Assembly (NCBI GenBank): GCA_022410635.1
Contig: JAJVDF010000260.1
Coordinates: 643,434 to 707,433, forward strand
Reading direction: 5' to 3'
Source: Tretioscincus oriximinensis
Taxonomy: Eukaryota > Chordata > Lepidosauria > Squamata > Gymnophthalmidae
DNA: 64,000 nt
The translations under genes and the position numbers were made by a program. How positions within the stretch are numbered: the first letter of the stretch is position 1; each line of letters begins with the position of its first letter. The notes under the pieces were generated by a model. It did no database searches, was not told the DNA's origin, and saw only the letters and a program-made list of their open reading frames with translations. Below, one piece after another: positions 10,901 through 35,675 of this stretch.

Positions 10901-13900
10901 TTAACAGCGAGAACGGTGTTTTTCTATTAGATTTAGATCAAATAGGTAGTGGTCAAGTTAAATATATTTTGAATATATGTTAAGCTGTGCCCAAATAATA
11001 CTTTTGAAAGGATGGAAGAATATCTCAAAACGAACGGTAAACGAACGGCAAGAATATCTAATTCAAAAAGTGGCAGTGGAAATTAGAAACAGTAGAATCA
11101 ATAATAGTGTTAATATTCAGAAAGTTGTGCAAATTAAGCAAAATTGGGATTTAGTTAAAAATTATCTATTGGTGTCCATACTGAATCAAGCTACAAGACT
11201 TAAAATTAATATTATTTTTGCTATGTAAAATAGAATTCAAAGTATGTTCCTTTTGTTTTGCTGTAATGATGCAATATTCCTTATAATTTTCAGTGGAAGA
11301 TTGATGAAAACGTTATAAATAATTTTTTTTTAAAAAAGATGGCCTTTCGTGTAAGAGGCCCATCCCTGAAGCCCCATGTTGGCCCTCTAACAGGCACGGA
11401 TAGCTCAGTCGCTAAGGAATCCGTCTCTCACCTGGGAGATGGGGTTTCGAAGCCCTGTGTCAGACATAGCCTGTAGCTCTAGCCAACTGACTCCAACTGA
11501 CTGCAAGTAGATATATGGGAACCACCACAGCCTGATGGGGAAGATAGAATGTCAGCCTTCGGGAAAAATACCCTTTGTAAGCCACTTTGAGTCCTTTTGA
11601 AAGGTGAGAAAAGAGGGGTATAAGAACCCAGTTCTTTCTTTCTTCCTCCTCCTCCTCTTCTACTGGCCTCAGCTCCAGGCAACTTTCCTAGTTGAAAGAA
11701 AGCAGATTTGCAATCTACATTTCAAGGAGATTCATAAGTACCACCACTAATCTGGTGGGGAAGATGGAATAGATGTAAGCCTTTGGATGAAAATTAACCT
11801 TTTAAGCCCCTCTTGAGTCCCTACAGGTGAGAAGGACGAGCTATAAAAACCACATGCTTCTTCCTCCTCCATCATTTGGGCCTCCCATCGTCTGCACTAG
11901 CAAGAGGACAGTGGGTCCTTATTCCAAGAAACACCCCATAATAAGGCTGTGTATAAGAGGCCCTGGGGTCAGCACTCCAATACTGGAATACTTGTATTGT
12001 CCTATACAAGAGGAATATTTTGTTGTTTTCTTGACATTGAGCTAAGCTGCAGCAGCCATATCTGTTTCATCCGTTCTTGTATCCCTGCAGAAGTACCATT
12101 CAGAGACCAAGGGCCCTGACCAGGTGGCAGAGACACAGGCGCAGGTGGACGAGCTGAAGGGGATTATGGTCCGCAATATAGGTAATGGCTGCTTTCAAGA
12201 GCTACAGGCACTGAATAAAGAGGGTTCAGACCTGAGCCGAATTTGCCTTTCCACCCTAGCGCAGGTCATTTTCAGTATGTGGCTTCCTTTGTCAAGGAAG
12301 GGGCAAAACTCCTTGTCTCTGAGCGGGCAGCAACGGGGGCAGAGCTGTACCCTGGGATTCTCTCATTCCTGCCTCCTTTTCACCCCAGATCTGGTGGCTC
12401 AGAGAGGAGAGAAGCTTGAATTGCTGATAGACAAAACAGAAAACCTTGTGGACTCGGTAAGTTCTGAACGTGGGAAGAGCAAAGTTTCCAGTGCTTGGAC
12501 TCGGGTACTTTTTAATCCACCTTCGGTTCGGAAGGAACAGATTAAACCAGTATTTAGTGCAGTTTTTCAGGGCCAAAGAGGGATTAGAAGGACGTGTCGG
12601 AACAGGCCCTTAAGGCGCTTCTAGCAAAAAGGGGATTTGCCTCTGCAGGGCAAAGAGGGGGTTTGTTCTGCTACTTCTTCCTCCCTTACTGAAACTTAAA
12701 GGATTTCAGCTGAGCACTCAGAAGCATTTGGGGCAAATGGGGTTTAATGTAGCTTATATATTTCCTTCAAGAACTTCCTATCAGTCTAGGAGACTGGAAT
12801 TCTTCTGACATGAGGCACGATCATTGTTAACAAATGTTGCTTAGCACACCTGCTGGGTGAGCAGTTCTAGGTTTTTTAAAGCAAAACCTGCATGGTTATC
12901 CCCACCAAACCTTTAACAGAAAAAAAACCATTAAGAAATCCTATGGAATATTAAGACTGCTTGAAGAATGTACAAAGTGCTTGAAGATTGTTTCAATTGT
13001 GTGCCTTGCTTGTAGCACAGGAAGTAAGGCCCTCTGGGCACAGGCTCAGTGATGCTCTTTCAAGAACAGCGTCTTAAGCAATGGCATCTCAGGAAGCAAC
13101 ACCCTAAGTGATGTCATTTCTGGCAGGAGGTGGGACCTGGGTGGTTCACTGAATATTTAAGAAATTAGGTACCCGTTCTACCAAAGCTGGTGTGAACCAG
13201 CTGACTCCCACCCCTGGCACCTGCTACACTACATCCACTGCACTAGCTAGGGGTCTTGTAACATTTGAGAGACCAACAGCCTTTTTCTTCATAGTCTCTA
13301 TAGTGCTCCGAGAGCCCCTGTCTGCCTGGCCATACAGCTGGAGAAGCAGATTTGTCTGTGGAAGCTCCTGCTGCCTCCCCTTTTTCTTGTTCATCTCCAA
13401 GGTGCCACGAGAGTCCCTGGCTAGACATTCTGGAGTCAGACGAACATGGCATCTTCTTTGACTTCTGCAGCACATTAGATGTGATGCAAAAAATACCTAA
13501 AATGCATTGTTGTGCTAGTGGAAAGGGCTAACATTTGTATCGGTGCCCAGGCCCAAACCTCAACCTAAAGTAATAACCAGATTTTTCCAGAGGTTCCGCG
13601 AAGGAGAAATGAGGGGGACCTTCCAACTAAGACCCCCCTTGTGTTACTTTCTCCACAGTCGGTTACTTTCAAAACTACCAGCAGGAACCTGGCAAGGGCC
13701 ATGTGCATGAAGAACCTCAAGCTAACCATTATTGTTGCCATCGTGCTCTTTGTAAGTCCCAGCTACTGTTCATAATGGTTTTTTGTTTAAGAAAAATGAG
13801 AGCCAGCTTGGTGTAGTGGTTGGAGAGTTGGACTCTCATCTGGGAGTCTCCCGGTTCGATTCCCCACTCCTCCATGAAAGCCAGCTGGGTGACTTTGGGC

Positions 13901-14329
13901 CAATCACAGTTCTTTAGTACTCTCTCAGCCCCACCTACTTCACAGGCTGTCTGTTGTGGAAATAGCAACAAAAAGCTATATGCGCTACCCTATGGTTGGC
14001 TGCCCTGAGACCTTCGGGTAGAGGGCGTGATAATAAGTACAAATAAATGAATAAATAAGAATAAAATACAGGTGGTTGTTGGTGGATAAATAAGACCTTC
14101 CCTGAAAGCCCCAGTGCATCTTTTGGGAGCATAAATTAACACGAGGCCCCGTCTTATTGGGGAGGGGGGGAGACACAGTATCTGTGGCCGCTGCCAAAGC
14201 CCCTGGGCAGCCTGATGCTTTGCCAGGTTACTGGACTGACCGCAGTGTTTCCTCCCACAGATCATCATTTACATCATTGTGTCGGCTGCCTGTGGGGGTC
14301 TTTCATGGTCAGCCTGTATACACAAGTAG
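4813..14329 (+). CDS. VAMP7: VAMP7 (TI-VAMP/SYBL1), longin R-SNARE, complete
   Basis: Seven coding exons: 4813-4958, 8071-8128, 9205-9342, 12091-12181, 12389-12456, 13659-13751 and 14261-14329. They sum to 663 nt, giving 220 residues and a TAG, the same length as mammalian VAMP7. Residues 1 to about 120 form the longin domain (MAILFAVVARGSTILAKHAW start), which inhibits SNARE pairing and binds sorting adaptors. Residues about 125-185 are the R-SNARE motif with the zero-layer arginine at 150 (AQRGEKLELL). Residues 189-208 are one hydrophobic tail anchor followed by CGGLSWSACIHK. The protein sits on late endosomes, lysosomes and secretory vesicles and drives fusion with target membranes through a four-helix SNARE bundle. 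Every junction is GT-AG and phases agree. Introns hold CR1, L1, SINE and foldback repeats but no exon is disrupted. Confidence 0.98.
5535..7610 (-). mobile_element. CR1 LINE, 5'-truncated, with reverse transcriptase
   Basis: The minus-strand ORF 6717-5992 encodes reverse transcriptase with GVPQGSVLGPLLFNIFINDL, the catalytic KFADDTKL motif and NLSKCKVMHIG. A more 5' piece (7408-7133) reads LTTAVREVIRMKRNSFKKW, from the linker before the RT. The 3' UTR reaches about 5535 and is the same sequence found as short copies elsewhere in the window. Frame breaks near 7000 make it inactive. Confidence 0.9.
8369..8503. repeat. Imperfect inverted-repeat element
   Basis: The left arm GGGGTCTTGTAGCACCTTA pairs with the right-end TAAGGTGCCAAGAGACCCC. 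A related, more decayed copy lies at about 13245-13430. Confidence 0.6.
9763..11336 (+). mobile_element. L1 LINE fragment with target duplication
   Basis: The AT-rich insert is flanked by AGATGGCCTTTCGT at 9749-9762 and 11337-11350. Readings such as KKIPSQLYNLLNNNNEIINE and AQIILLKGWKNISKR fit the C-terminal part of L1 ORF2. It is 5'-truncated, full of stops, and interrupted by a SINE at 10408-10663. Confidence 0.8.
10408..10663 (+). repeat. SINE family 1 nested in the L1 fragment
   Basis: The head GTGTAGTGGTTAGAGTGTTG and B box GTTCGATTCCC are tRNA-like, followed by CAGCCCCACCTACTCCACAG and an AAATA tail. It is flanked by TGAAATC at 10401-10407 and 10664-10670. Confidence 0.88.
11392..11650 (+). 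repeat. SINE family 2
   Basis: The copy runs from GGCACGGATAGCTCAGTCGC through GGGTTTCGAAGCCCTGTGTC to an AGAACCCAGTTCTTTC tail. A 5'-truncated relative follows at about 11690-11860. Confidence 0.75.
12091..12456 (+). CDS. VAMP7: VAMP7 SNARE-motif exons (12091-12181 and 12389-12456)
   Basis: The two exons encode residues 115-167. The split codon G|AT gives Asp145. The first holds QVDELKGIMVRNI and the second DLVAQRGEKLELLIDKTENL, carrying the zero-layer Arg150. The 207-bp intron between them is the shortest of the gene. Confidence 0.96.
13659..13751 (+). CDS. VAMP7: VAMP7 exon for SNARE end and start of tail anchor
   Basis: 31 phase-0 codons (residues 168-198) start at SVTFKTTSRNLARAMCMKNL and run into the hydrophobic KLTIIVAIVLF. 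A family-1 SINE sits 47 bp past the donor. Confidence 0.96.
13798..14057 (+). repeat. SINE family 1 in VAMP7 intron 7
   Basis: It has the same head (GTGTAGTGGTTGGAGAGTTG) and body as the 10.4-kb copy and ends in AAATAAATGAATAAATAA. It lies between the last two VAMP7 coding exons. Confidence 0.88.
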
Positions 14330-14835
14330 CTGCCAGACCAGCTGACCGTCTCCACGTGCGAAGAATGTGAAGGAAGACTCCTCAGGCTCAGACCGCCTGG
14401 CTCCCCTGCTCTTGAGGACAATTGCGCCTTTGCCTTATTCCCCCAAAGGACCAGAGACCAGGCGCCTCGAGGAAGGGGAGTCCCCTTTGTTTTGAAAGTC
14501 CCTGGAAGAGCCTTTGGCCCCTCTGGCTCCCAGAGGAGGGAGGGGAGGGATGTTGGGAAGGTCTGAACATCCTCGTGTGTTATCATGCTTTGCACTTTAC
14601 TCTCCCAGCGTCCTGCTGGAGGGAGAAGCAGGGGGAACTGGCCGTCCCTTGTACCATATTGAGCCCCTGGGGGAGGGGGGGAGGGAATCACGGGAAGCAC
14701 TGGGCTCCCCCCCCCCTTGCGTAGCCGGCCCAGGCTCTCGTCGTCCGTCCCCCAGCCGCGCCTTCCCTGAAGTCATGGCCGGCTGTGGGCTTTGTCTTGC
14801 CGCTCCAATAAATGTGTCGTTTTAATATTGAGGTT
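14330..14835 (+). other. VAMP7: VAMP7 3' UTR with AATAAA
   Basis: A GC-rich 3' UTR follows the TAG. The canonical AATAAA is at 14807-14812, followed by a T-rich stretch with TGTGTCGTTTT, so cleavage is likely near 14825-14835. Confidence 0.75.
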
Positions 14836-15789
14836 CCNTGTCGGCCCCTTTACCTTTTACGAGTCCCTTTCTCTAGCCTAGTGTCAAAGTGCTCAACTTT
14901 GCAAGGGAGCAAGAGGCCAAACTTGCTTCAGATGCACGAGATGCTGCAGTAGAACAGCTGAGGCACCTGTGGTTGAATGTAGAAGGGGCAACGGGAACTC
15001 TAGTCACACTTGGCCTTCTTTTGCTCCAGGGCCGAAGGGGCCTCTTCTCCACCAGCCATGCTGAAAATGTGCAGCCTGATCCTGGAATGGCCCAGGGACA
15101 CACTTTTTGGAACAGAGCAAGGCCAAGGTTTTCCTCAGAGGGCTGGATCAGGGGTCCAGCCTGAAAGGTTTAGGAAGAGGATGGAAAAGGAGGGGGGCTC
15201 TGAGTGATACGACAGCTGAGCTCAAGGGATCCTATTAGCTCCTAAAACTGGAACGGAAGGGACGGATGAAGCCGTTTTACCCAGGCACAGTTTCCACTGG
15301 TGAAACAGAAACGAGGGCCAACAGGTGCTTCGGGAAAAGGGATTTTTAATTAAATGGTGTACTAAAGTCATTCAAGTATTGGTCATCATTTGAGCTCAGG
15401 GTGCAAAGGAAGAGCTGGGGGGGATTGAAAAGGATCCGGATTGTTAGGTTTTGCTTCAGATGTGTGTACATCAGGGTCCGTAGTCCGTAGATTGTCACTG
15501 TCGGATGCACGTCGATGATTTTTCAAATGGGCGTCAGGTCTGTGATTCCAGGTAGAAAAGTTGCTGCTCTCAGGGCTCAGGAATAAGAATTCAGCAGCAG
15601 TAGCAACAACAAGGCAGTTGATTCCTACCATCAAGAAGGCATGAAGTGGCCTCAGTCCAGGAAAAGGGCCGCCACTCTCGGCCCAAGTGCAATGGTGGAA
15701 CAGTGTGAAGTTCCAAGAACCTCCTGCCCAGCCTGCTGGGCTCACATCCTGCCACCAACTAGAGAAGCTTGTAGCAACTTTACACAGGC

Positions 15790-28979
<13,190 letters not shown>

Positions 28980-29059
28980 CTTTGTGTGACCGCTCCGGGG
29001 GCTTCCTAGGAAAGAAAGTCACAGGCATGCATTAAAAGAAAAGGAGACAGCAGGGCCAC

Positions 29060-29215
29060 GTACATTGGGGATATATCTTGGGATAGAGGCCTGACATTCA
29101 CATGCTAGTGTAGATTATGGGAGGGTTGTCAATCACTAGTTTGGGCTGTGCCCTGGGACAGAGGCCAGTCATCCTCAGGCCAGTGTAGGCTATGGCAGGT
29201 TCCAAACGGAAAATA
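29060..29215. mobile_element. Palindromic foldback element just upstream of SLAIN-like coding exon 1
   Basis: Arms GGGGATATATCTTGGGATAG and GGCCAGTGTAGGCTATGGCA are shared with the copies at 37840 and 45520. It lies about 55 bp upstream of the exon acceptor on the minus strand. Confidence 0.6.
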
Positions 29216-31712
29216 CACAAAGAAGAACTTGATATGAAAAACGACAAAACCAATATATAAATTCCACCAACAGAAATGCTCCCTCCATCATAGATAATTA
29301 TGAAAAAAATAAACAGAAACCACAACATGTTAAAAAATACAAACCAATGTGCAGAATCTGCTCCCTGGCAAGGGCAATAGGCATGGCGATCCTGACGCCC
29401 AGAAGTTAAGATTATGGATCTGGGCACAGTGGCAGGAGCATTAACCCTNAAGCTCAAGAAGAAATAAAGAATGAAAACTAATCACGAAAAATTACACCAG
29501 CGTTACAAATCTGTGGGTGTTAGTCTCTGTCTGGAAAACCTCATGAACTTCACATGTACCCTATAGGGGAATACTGATGGACTAATACTCTGTGTTTACA
29601 GTATGGCCTAATTCTGATCCGCAGCAATGTGTTTGTAGATTCTTCACATTGTTTGGTATTTTTTAAACATGCTATAGAGTCAAAGCCCCTTACTCTGTGT
29701 ATTTTTTTCAAAATTACCTCAAGTAGAGCCTGTTATAGCCTACACTAGCATGGAGATGGCAGGCTCTTATTCCAAGATGTATCCTAAAACAAAGGATGTT
29801 GGTGCATCAAACCATCACGTGATGCAGGACACCATGGACCTATAGCTCAGCTTCAGGGACTCAGAAGCCATTTCTCTGTAAATACAATCCGCATTGCCCA
29901 CACCCTGTTGGAATTAACTAGATTACAAAGCAGCAGACACCTCTGTAATTGTTAACTAGAAACCAGGACATGCAGTATGACTGTTTATAAAATAAACTAT
30001 CTGCTCCATAATTCTCTGGACTTCAAAGGGAACTGTCAAAAGGAGGTCAGGCTAGTATCATGAGGGCAACTAAAAAAAGGCAATCCAGCCATGATTCAAC
30101 AGGTGTTTTGCACCCAGCAAAAAACCAGGCCAATATTTCCCTGAGCACCTGCTAAATGAAAGGCTCTCAGGCAGTGACAGCTGAAACTCCATTGGATAGA
30201 TCAGGTCAGAGCTTTTCTCCTTGACCATCAGAAGCCAAGCTCCACGGCACCTCNGTTTAACTGGCCTGGTTTAGCAGTTTGAACTACTGAGGGGATAGAG
30301 CTTGGACCAGGCACCCTTCAGCTTCACTGCGTGGGTTTGTTTGAAACTTTTTAAGGCTCTGCATGGAATAGATTCACTTGACAAGCACAATATACTGAGT
30401 CATATTAGCATATTGAGTAAATGCATCCTGCTGCGCATTGCCACATAAAATCCTGGATGGGCTCCACAACTTTGGTGAGTATGAAAAAGGGGTTCCCCTC
30501 TCTCTCTCCCCCCCCCCCCCCCCCCCGGCAACAGAAACTGCACCTGGGGGAAAAGCCACTCTCTTCCATAACTATTAAAGGTGCATAGTTTTAACTTTTT
30601 TTTAGTGGTAATCTAATTTCTGTGGCTTTTAAAAATCAAAAGGATCCATGCCAGAGTTCCCACAATACAAGAGGAGCCCTGATGAATCCGGCCAGAACCC
30701 ATCTAGTTCAGCATTCTGTCTCACAGTGGGACCTGCATTAAAACCAGGATAACATTTTGTTCCTTTAATACGTGTGAAAAAATGAATACCCCCCCTCCAC
30801 AGGTGAAGCGTCCTCAGCCATTAAAGGTATATGAACTTCTGTCTTAGATTTTATCTGGTAACTCTACTTAAATACCAGTATGACTATGTGGTTTTTTTTT
30901 CACTTAAGTATATGAAGATAGTATACTGGACCCAGGAGAATGGAAAGTTGCTTCTCAACTATTCACACAAGAGTCACCCCTTAAAACCTTTTTTCTCTAG
31001 TCCTTCTGCTAGAAATTAACCAAAATTTAAAAACAAAGATCGATGCACTTCCACAGCAGCAAATAGAAAGTGTGACATTGAGAAACATTTTAGTTTACGT
31101 TTGCAACAAAATGCATACTTTTCCTCCTATGGGTGCACCGAGCTTCTTCTGAGCGAAATTGAACAGAGTTCTGCTATTTGCATGTTAGTGCAGAGTATGG
31201 CAGGTCCTGAATCAGGCCTGCCATAGTCCACAGTAGAACGCAGATGGCCAAGCCCTAATCTTGGAATAAAGATACTGAAAAACATTTTAGTTTAATTTTT
31301 TCATTAAACAAAATGCCATAGTCTATTATGAATTATAAAGAGTTTGTGTGATGTAAGAAGGACTTACGTCACCTAATTATAATTGTGTGCAGAACCAACA
31401 AGAGTGGAGTCCAAGCAGTGTTTGCTCAATCCTTCATTAAAGACATCCTCAATTAACGAAGCTACATATCATTAAGGCATGAAGAATTCACTGAACAAAG
31501 AGGAAGTCTGAAACCTATGTGGTTTCCTCCAGCACACAGAAAAAGGGCCCCTTGCAGGCTGAAATCACATCAAATTTTGAACTTGTTTCTCAGATGTGCA
31601 GAAGACAATACGTGTTTAGGATCATACACAAAGTCCTGCAAGTTATGCACACACTTCAAATTTTTCAATATACCGGTATTTTTTTTTCATTATAAAACAA
31701 CATATATGTATG

Positions 31713-31956
31713 TTTGACAGTAGTATTGACAGACTTCGAATCTGTNTTCAATTTATATTCATATTCATTGTGGAAGAACAAAGGAAGAAGAACAGGAAGA
31801 AGCAAATAAAATAGAAGAAAATGCACGTTTTCAATGAATGTAAGTGCACTGTTCTGTAAATCTGATGCCTAGTTAGTGACATCTGAAACAAGTGAACTAA
31901 AAGTGATCTATCTGTGCTACACTCAAGATTCGAAGTCTGTCAATACTACTGTCAAA
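31713..31956. mobile_element. 244-bp element with 31-bp perfect inverted ends
   Basis: Positions 31713-31743 and 31926-31956 are exact reverse complements (core ACAGTAGTATTGACAGACTT). The interior is AT-rich with no ORF. No clear direct target repeat is seen. Confidence 0.75.
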
Positions 31957-32154
31957 ACAGAGATACTGGAAACACTATTTTAGCCACAGAAGGGATTTTT
32001 TCCTAAACCCCTTTCCTCTTTACAAAGATGTTAGAAGTGCAAATGTAGTGAGAGGGAGAGAGGGCCCTGTTGACACTCAGAAATGATCAAGGGGCCTCTG
32101 CATTTATTTCAAGCAGAAGCAGAGANGGAGAACAATTTTTCTCCAAAGCTCTGT

Positions 32155-32405
32155 GAATATAAGAAGAGCCATACTGGATCAGGCCACAGCCCATCAAGTC
32201 CAGCCTTCTGTCTCCCACAGAGGCCCACCAGATGCACCTGGGCAGTCCGAACAGAGGAAAGCAAAATATGCCCCTGTTCATGACTCCCTGCAAATGGTAT
32301 TTCAGGAGTCCTGCCTGTTGCTCCATCCCAGAGGCAACATCCAGGCATCCATCCTAGTATCCATTTATACCCTTGGTGTCCATAAACCTGTCTAGCCCTA
32401 TCAGA
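32155..32405 (-). repeat. CR1 3' UTR copy
   Basis: It carries GAAGAGCCATACTGGATCAG, GAGGCCCACCAGATGCACCT and CCATTTATACCCTTGGTGTC, as in the 5560-5800 block. An inverted copy (plus-strand CR1) lies at about 34265-34510. Confidence 0.75.
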
Positions 32406-33100
32406 ACTAATCAACTGTGATCAACTGAAGTTCAAGCCATCAATTCATTCATACAGTTCCTGGATAACCATTTCACTGAGAAAAATGTGTTTAATAAAGA
32501 AAGTCACAATGGCAACAGCAACGACAAGCACGACCCATTAACTTTGTGCAGTGAAAACCGAGAGCAAGGGGGTCTTCACGGACGTCAGTGACTAAACAAG
32601 AAGCAGGATCTGAGCTTTCATAAATAAGTCCACTGCTCCCAATGCCGAGAAACAACTGCCTGATTCATCTCCTTTACCCACATTTGGAAGCCTGCAGTCA
32701 TTTTCTACACAAAGTCTGTCTCAGGCAGTTGTTTCCCAGCATCAGAAGAAGCGGCCACGAGCTCCCCTGGCTCGTCCTGTTCCTTGTTAGTCCCTGGAGG
32801 GCTCCAAGGCCTCCTTGCCAGGCCTTTTGGACCAGGCCGAACACGGCGACTCCTCTGAACCCCTGCAAGGAAGCATCGGACCCCGGGGGCCCACCAAGGT
32901 GCCCACCAAGGTGCCCCCAAGCGCAGGGACCTCGCAGGCAGCTGGATGGGGGGCGCAGGAGCCCCCCGGGGGAAAACAGGCGCGGCGCCTCTCGCAAATA
33001 AACACGCCCCTGCTGCCGCTGAGGGAGGAAGGATGCGAAGAGGGAGGGAGGCGAAGGGGGAGAGAATTGGGGGAAGGACTGACAAGAAGGGGGAAGGGGC

Positions 33101-33146
33101 NNNNNNNNNNNNNNNNNNNNNNNNNNNNNNNNNNNNNNNNNNNNNN
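33101..33146. other. Assembly gap of 46 N
   Basis: An unresolved run sits inside the GC- and purine-rich flank of the SLAIN-like promoter, a typical sequencing drop-out site. Confidence 0.99.
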
Positions 33147-33494
33147 GGGGGGGGAGGGGCAGAGGAGAACTCTGTGAGCGCATCCGGGGGCTTCATCCAC
33201 AGAAGCCAAGGGGGGCGGGGGGAATGAGCTCGGCTTTTCCGCGCCCCTCCCCTCAGCCGCCCTCCTACCCCCCCAGAGCCGAGGGGTTGGGGAGCCTGAG
33301 CCTGCCCTGTGGGGAGTGGGGGGGCTCCCGCCATGCCCGCGGGGGTCTGACAGAGCCCCTCGCCCGCCTGAGGGGAAGCCCGGGCGACTCCCCCCTCCCC
33401 CCTCCCCCCGGGCCCCACCTGCCCGTCCTGCCGCTCCCGCTCGTTCTCCGGACCCCAGCGAATGGCGGCCGCGCTCCTCGATCTCCTCACTCAC

Positions 33495-33640
33495 CGTCGC
33501 GCCGCCGGCTCCGGGCCCCGCTCGCTGCCCTCCACCCGCCGCCGCGTCCTCCCCTCTCTCCGCGCTCTTTTCCTGTCCTCGGATTGGCAGCGGCGCTTTG
33601 CGGTTGGCCTCTTATTTGCATAGGGGGCGTGGCTGGGCAG
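33495..33640 (-). promoter_or_regulatory. Probable SLAIN-like promoter and non-coding exon 1
   Basis: Read on the minus strand the order is a GC/KLF box (33632-33623), an octamer ATGCAAAT (33621-33614), a CCAAT box (33587-33583), then a GC-rich leader ending GCGACG before GTGAGTG (exon end 33495). This arrangement and the strong donor fit the 5' end of the gene whose first coding exon begins with an acceptor at 29005. The wider CpG-rich stretch runs from about 32,750 to 33,950. The link across the 4.5-kb intron is inferred. Confidence 0.6.
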
Positions 33641-35104
33641 GCTGCCTGGGGGACGACGGACGAGAACAAGAGGCCCGGCGGGGAAGGGATAAGCCGGCAA
33701 CTCGGCAGGACAGACAGGCGGACCCGCCCACCCCCGCCGGCCCCTTCTTGGAGCGCTCGGAGAGCATTGCGCACGCGTACTCCTCTTTTTGTGTGCCGGT
33801 GGGAGCGCTTGAAACCTTTTGGACCCTTCATGGAGACGCATGCGCAGTTACGGTCGGTTCAGGGCAGACTGGGGTGGCTGAAAAAGGAGCTGCTGGCGCT
33901 GGCAAAGGACCATCACACGCATGCGCATGCGTAGACCAGCACAGCCGCAGGTGTACCAGCAAGTAGCCGAATCTGTGAGCTGCATGCAGACGTCATTTAT
34001 TTATTCTGCTACAGGTGGATATTCTTCAGAACTCTCTATGCCCCACCTACTTCACAGGGTGTCTGTTGTGGGGAAACCAAAAGCTCCACCGCTCTTTGGT
34101 TAGCTGTCCTGAGACCCCGGGGTATAAGGCAGGGTGTAGATACTCCCATACAGCAGAATAAGTAAGCAACGTCTGGATGCATCAACCTAGGACATGGACC
34201 GGGGTGAAGCTACCGTAGGTCAAGCGGTGGCAATGCCCTGGGGGCCCCAGGATCACCCCCCAGAGCCCTAGTTGGTATACACCAAGGGTATAAATGGATA
34301 TTAGGTTGGATGTCTGGATGTTGCCTCTGGGATGGAGCAACAGGCAGGACTCCTGAGATAACCATTTGCAGGGAGCCATGAACAGGGGCATATTTTGCAT
34401 TCCTCTGTTCGGACTGCCCAGGTGCATCTGGTGGGCCTCTGCGTGAGACAGAATGCTGGACTTGTCGGGCTGTGGCCTGATCCAGTATGGCTCTTCTTAT
34501 GTTCTTATGTAGGTGTTTGTAAAACATATTTAAAATTTCAGGCTTCCTGCCCCAGGGCCCCCAGGGTCCACCTGCACCACTGACTTGGGTGACTGGTCCC
34601 TGTTGCAAGCCACATCCCAGAATAAGGCTCCGCCGGTGTGAATTCGTGCAGACTCGGCTTCCTCACTTGTATGCATTTCTATTGCTATTCAGGAAAGCGG
34701 CGATAGGCTATCCCTGGACCCTTGTCCATATCACTGTGCCAAAGGGGTAGGGCTCGCCTGTGGTTTCTCTTGTTGGTCTCAAGGCTTGGGTCACATTCTT
34801 GGCTTTATTCTATTCCACAAAAAAGCCTACGAGGCCTGCTGCCCACATGCCATGTGTTAACCAGGGGCACCATGTGCACAGTAGGCGCCTTAGACCTCTT
34901 TCTGGAACAATAAGGCTAAGGCAAAGCAGGACTAACATGCAAAAGGGTCTGAAATCCAGGAAGGGAAACAGCCCAGAACTGCCTGTGGTTTTGTGCCCGA
35001 GAGAGAATCCGTGAGAAAACTGGCCTGACATAGTTCTGAATTAATTGCTGTTATGTAAGGTTCGGGTTGAAATTGTAGTGCAAGTGCCTACCTTGACTTC
35101 AATT

Positions 35105-35247
35105 TGCATCCACGCATCCCATCTTTATTCCACTCTAGTTGGATAGTCCACAATAAAGCATCGTGTGGACTGGTTTATTCCAAAATATCCAGGCTTTATT
35201 GTGGAATATCCAGCTACAGTGGAATAAATAAGGCATGTGTGGATGCA
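35105..35247. mobile_element. Foldback element, about 143 bp
   Basis: The left arm with TCCACTCTAGTTGGATAGTC pairs with the right-arm complement TCCACTGTAGCTGGATATTC. Outer ends TGCATCCAC and GTGGATGCA are also inverted. Nearly the whole element is arm. Confidence 0.7.
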
Positions 35248-35675
35248 GCCTTAGTTCCCTCCTAAGGTTTTTTTTAGCTATAGCAGGGTGGTCCATTGTA
35301 TTTGATTTTTATAGGTACAGACTGAGTTCTTTGGATAAAGGAGAGCATATAAAAAGCTGGAATTGCCATTGATAAACCAGAATTTTAAGTCAGCAGGGGA
35401 GCTTGTAGCACTTGGAGAATAATAGGAGAAAGGGAGACAGCATGAGCTTTCATAGACCTTCTTCAGATGCTAGGGGATCAGATTTTATAGGAAACTGTGT
35501 AGGAAATGAAAAAGGATATGTAAACCGGGTATGGGGATGAACTAAAACAGCTAAATTGCAGAAGATAATTATCTCAAGTAGAGGAAAGTGCCTGGATGCA
35601 TCTGGGTGATTGTGCATCTATCAAGTAGTTAACTGGTGTTACAATATGTGTAGCTTCTATTAAATTCCTTGTGCA

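Noticed and set aside
10120..11228. AT-rich frames that might be a host gene
   Set aside because: They fit decayed L1 ORF2, lie inside a 14-bp target duplication, and are interrupted by a SINE.
10408..14057. tRNA genes (A and B box matches)
   Set aside because: The matches are heads of SINE copies with long shared bodies and A-rich tails; no cloverleaf acceptor stem was found.
32698..33966. Several open frames of 90-261 codons in the CpG island
   Set aside because: GC-rich sequence has few stops, the frames overlap on both strands, cross the N gap, and show no known domain.
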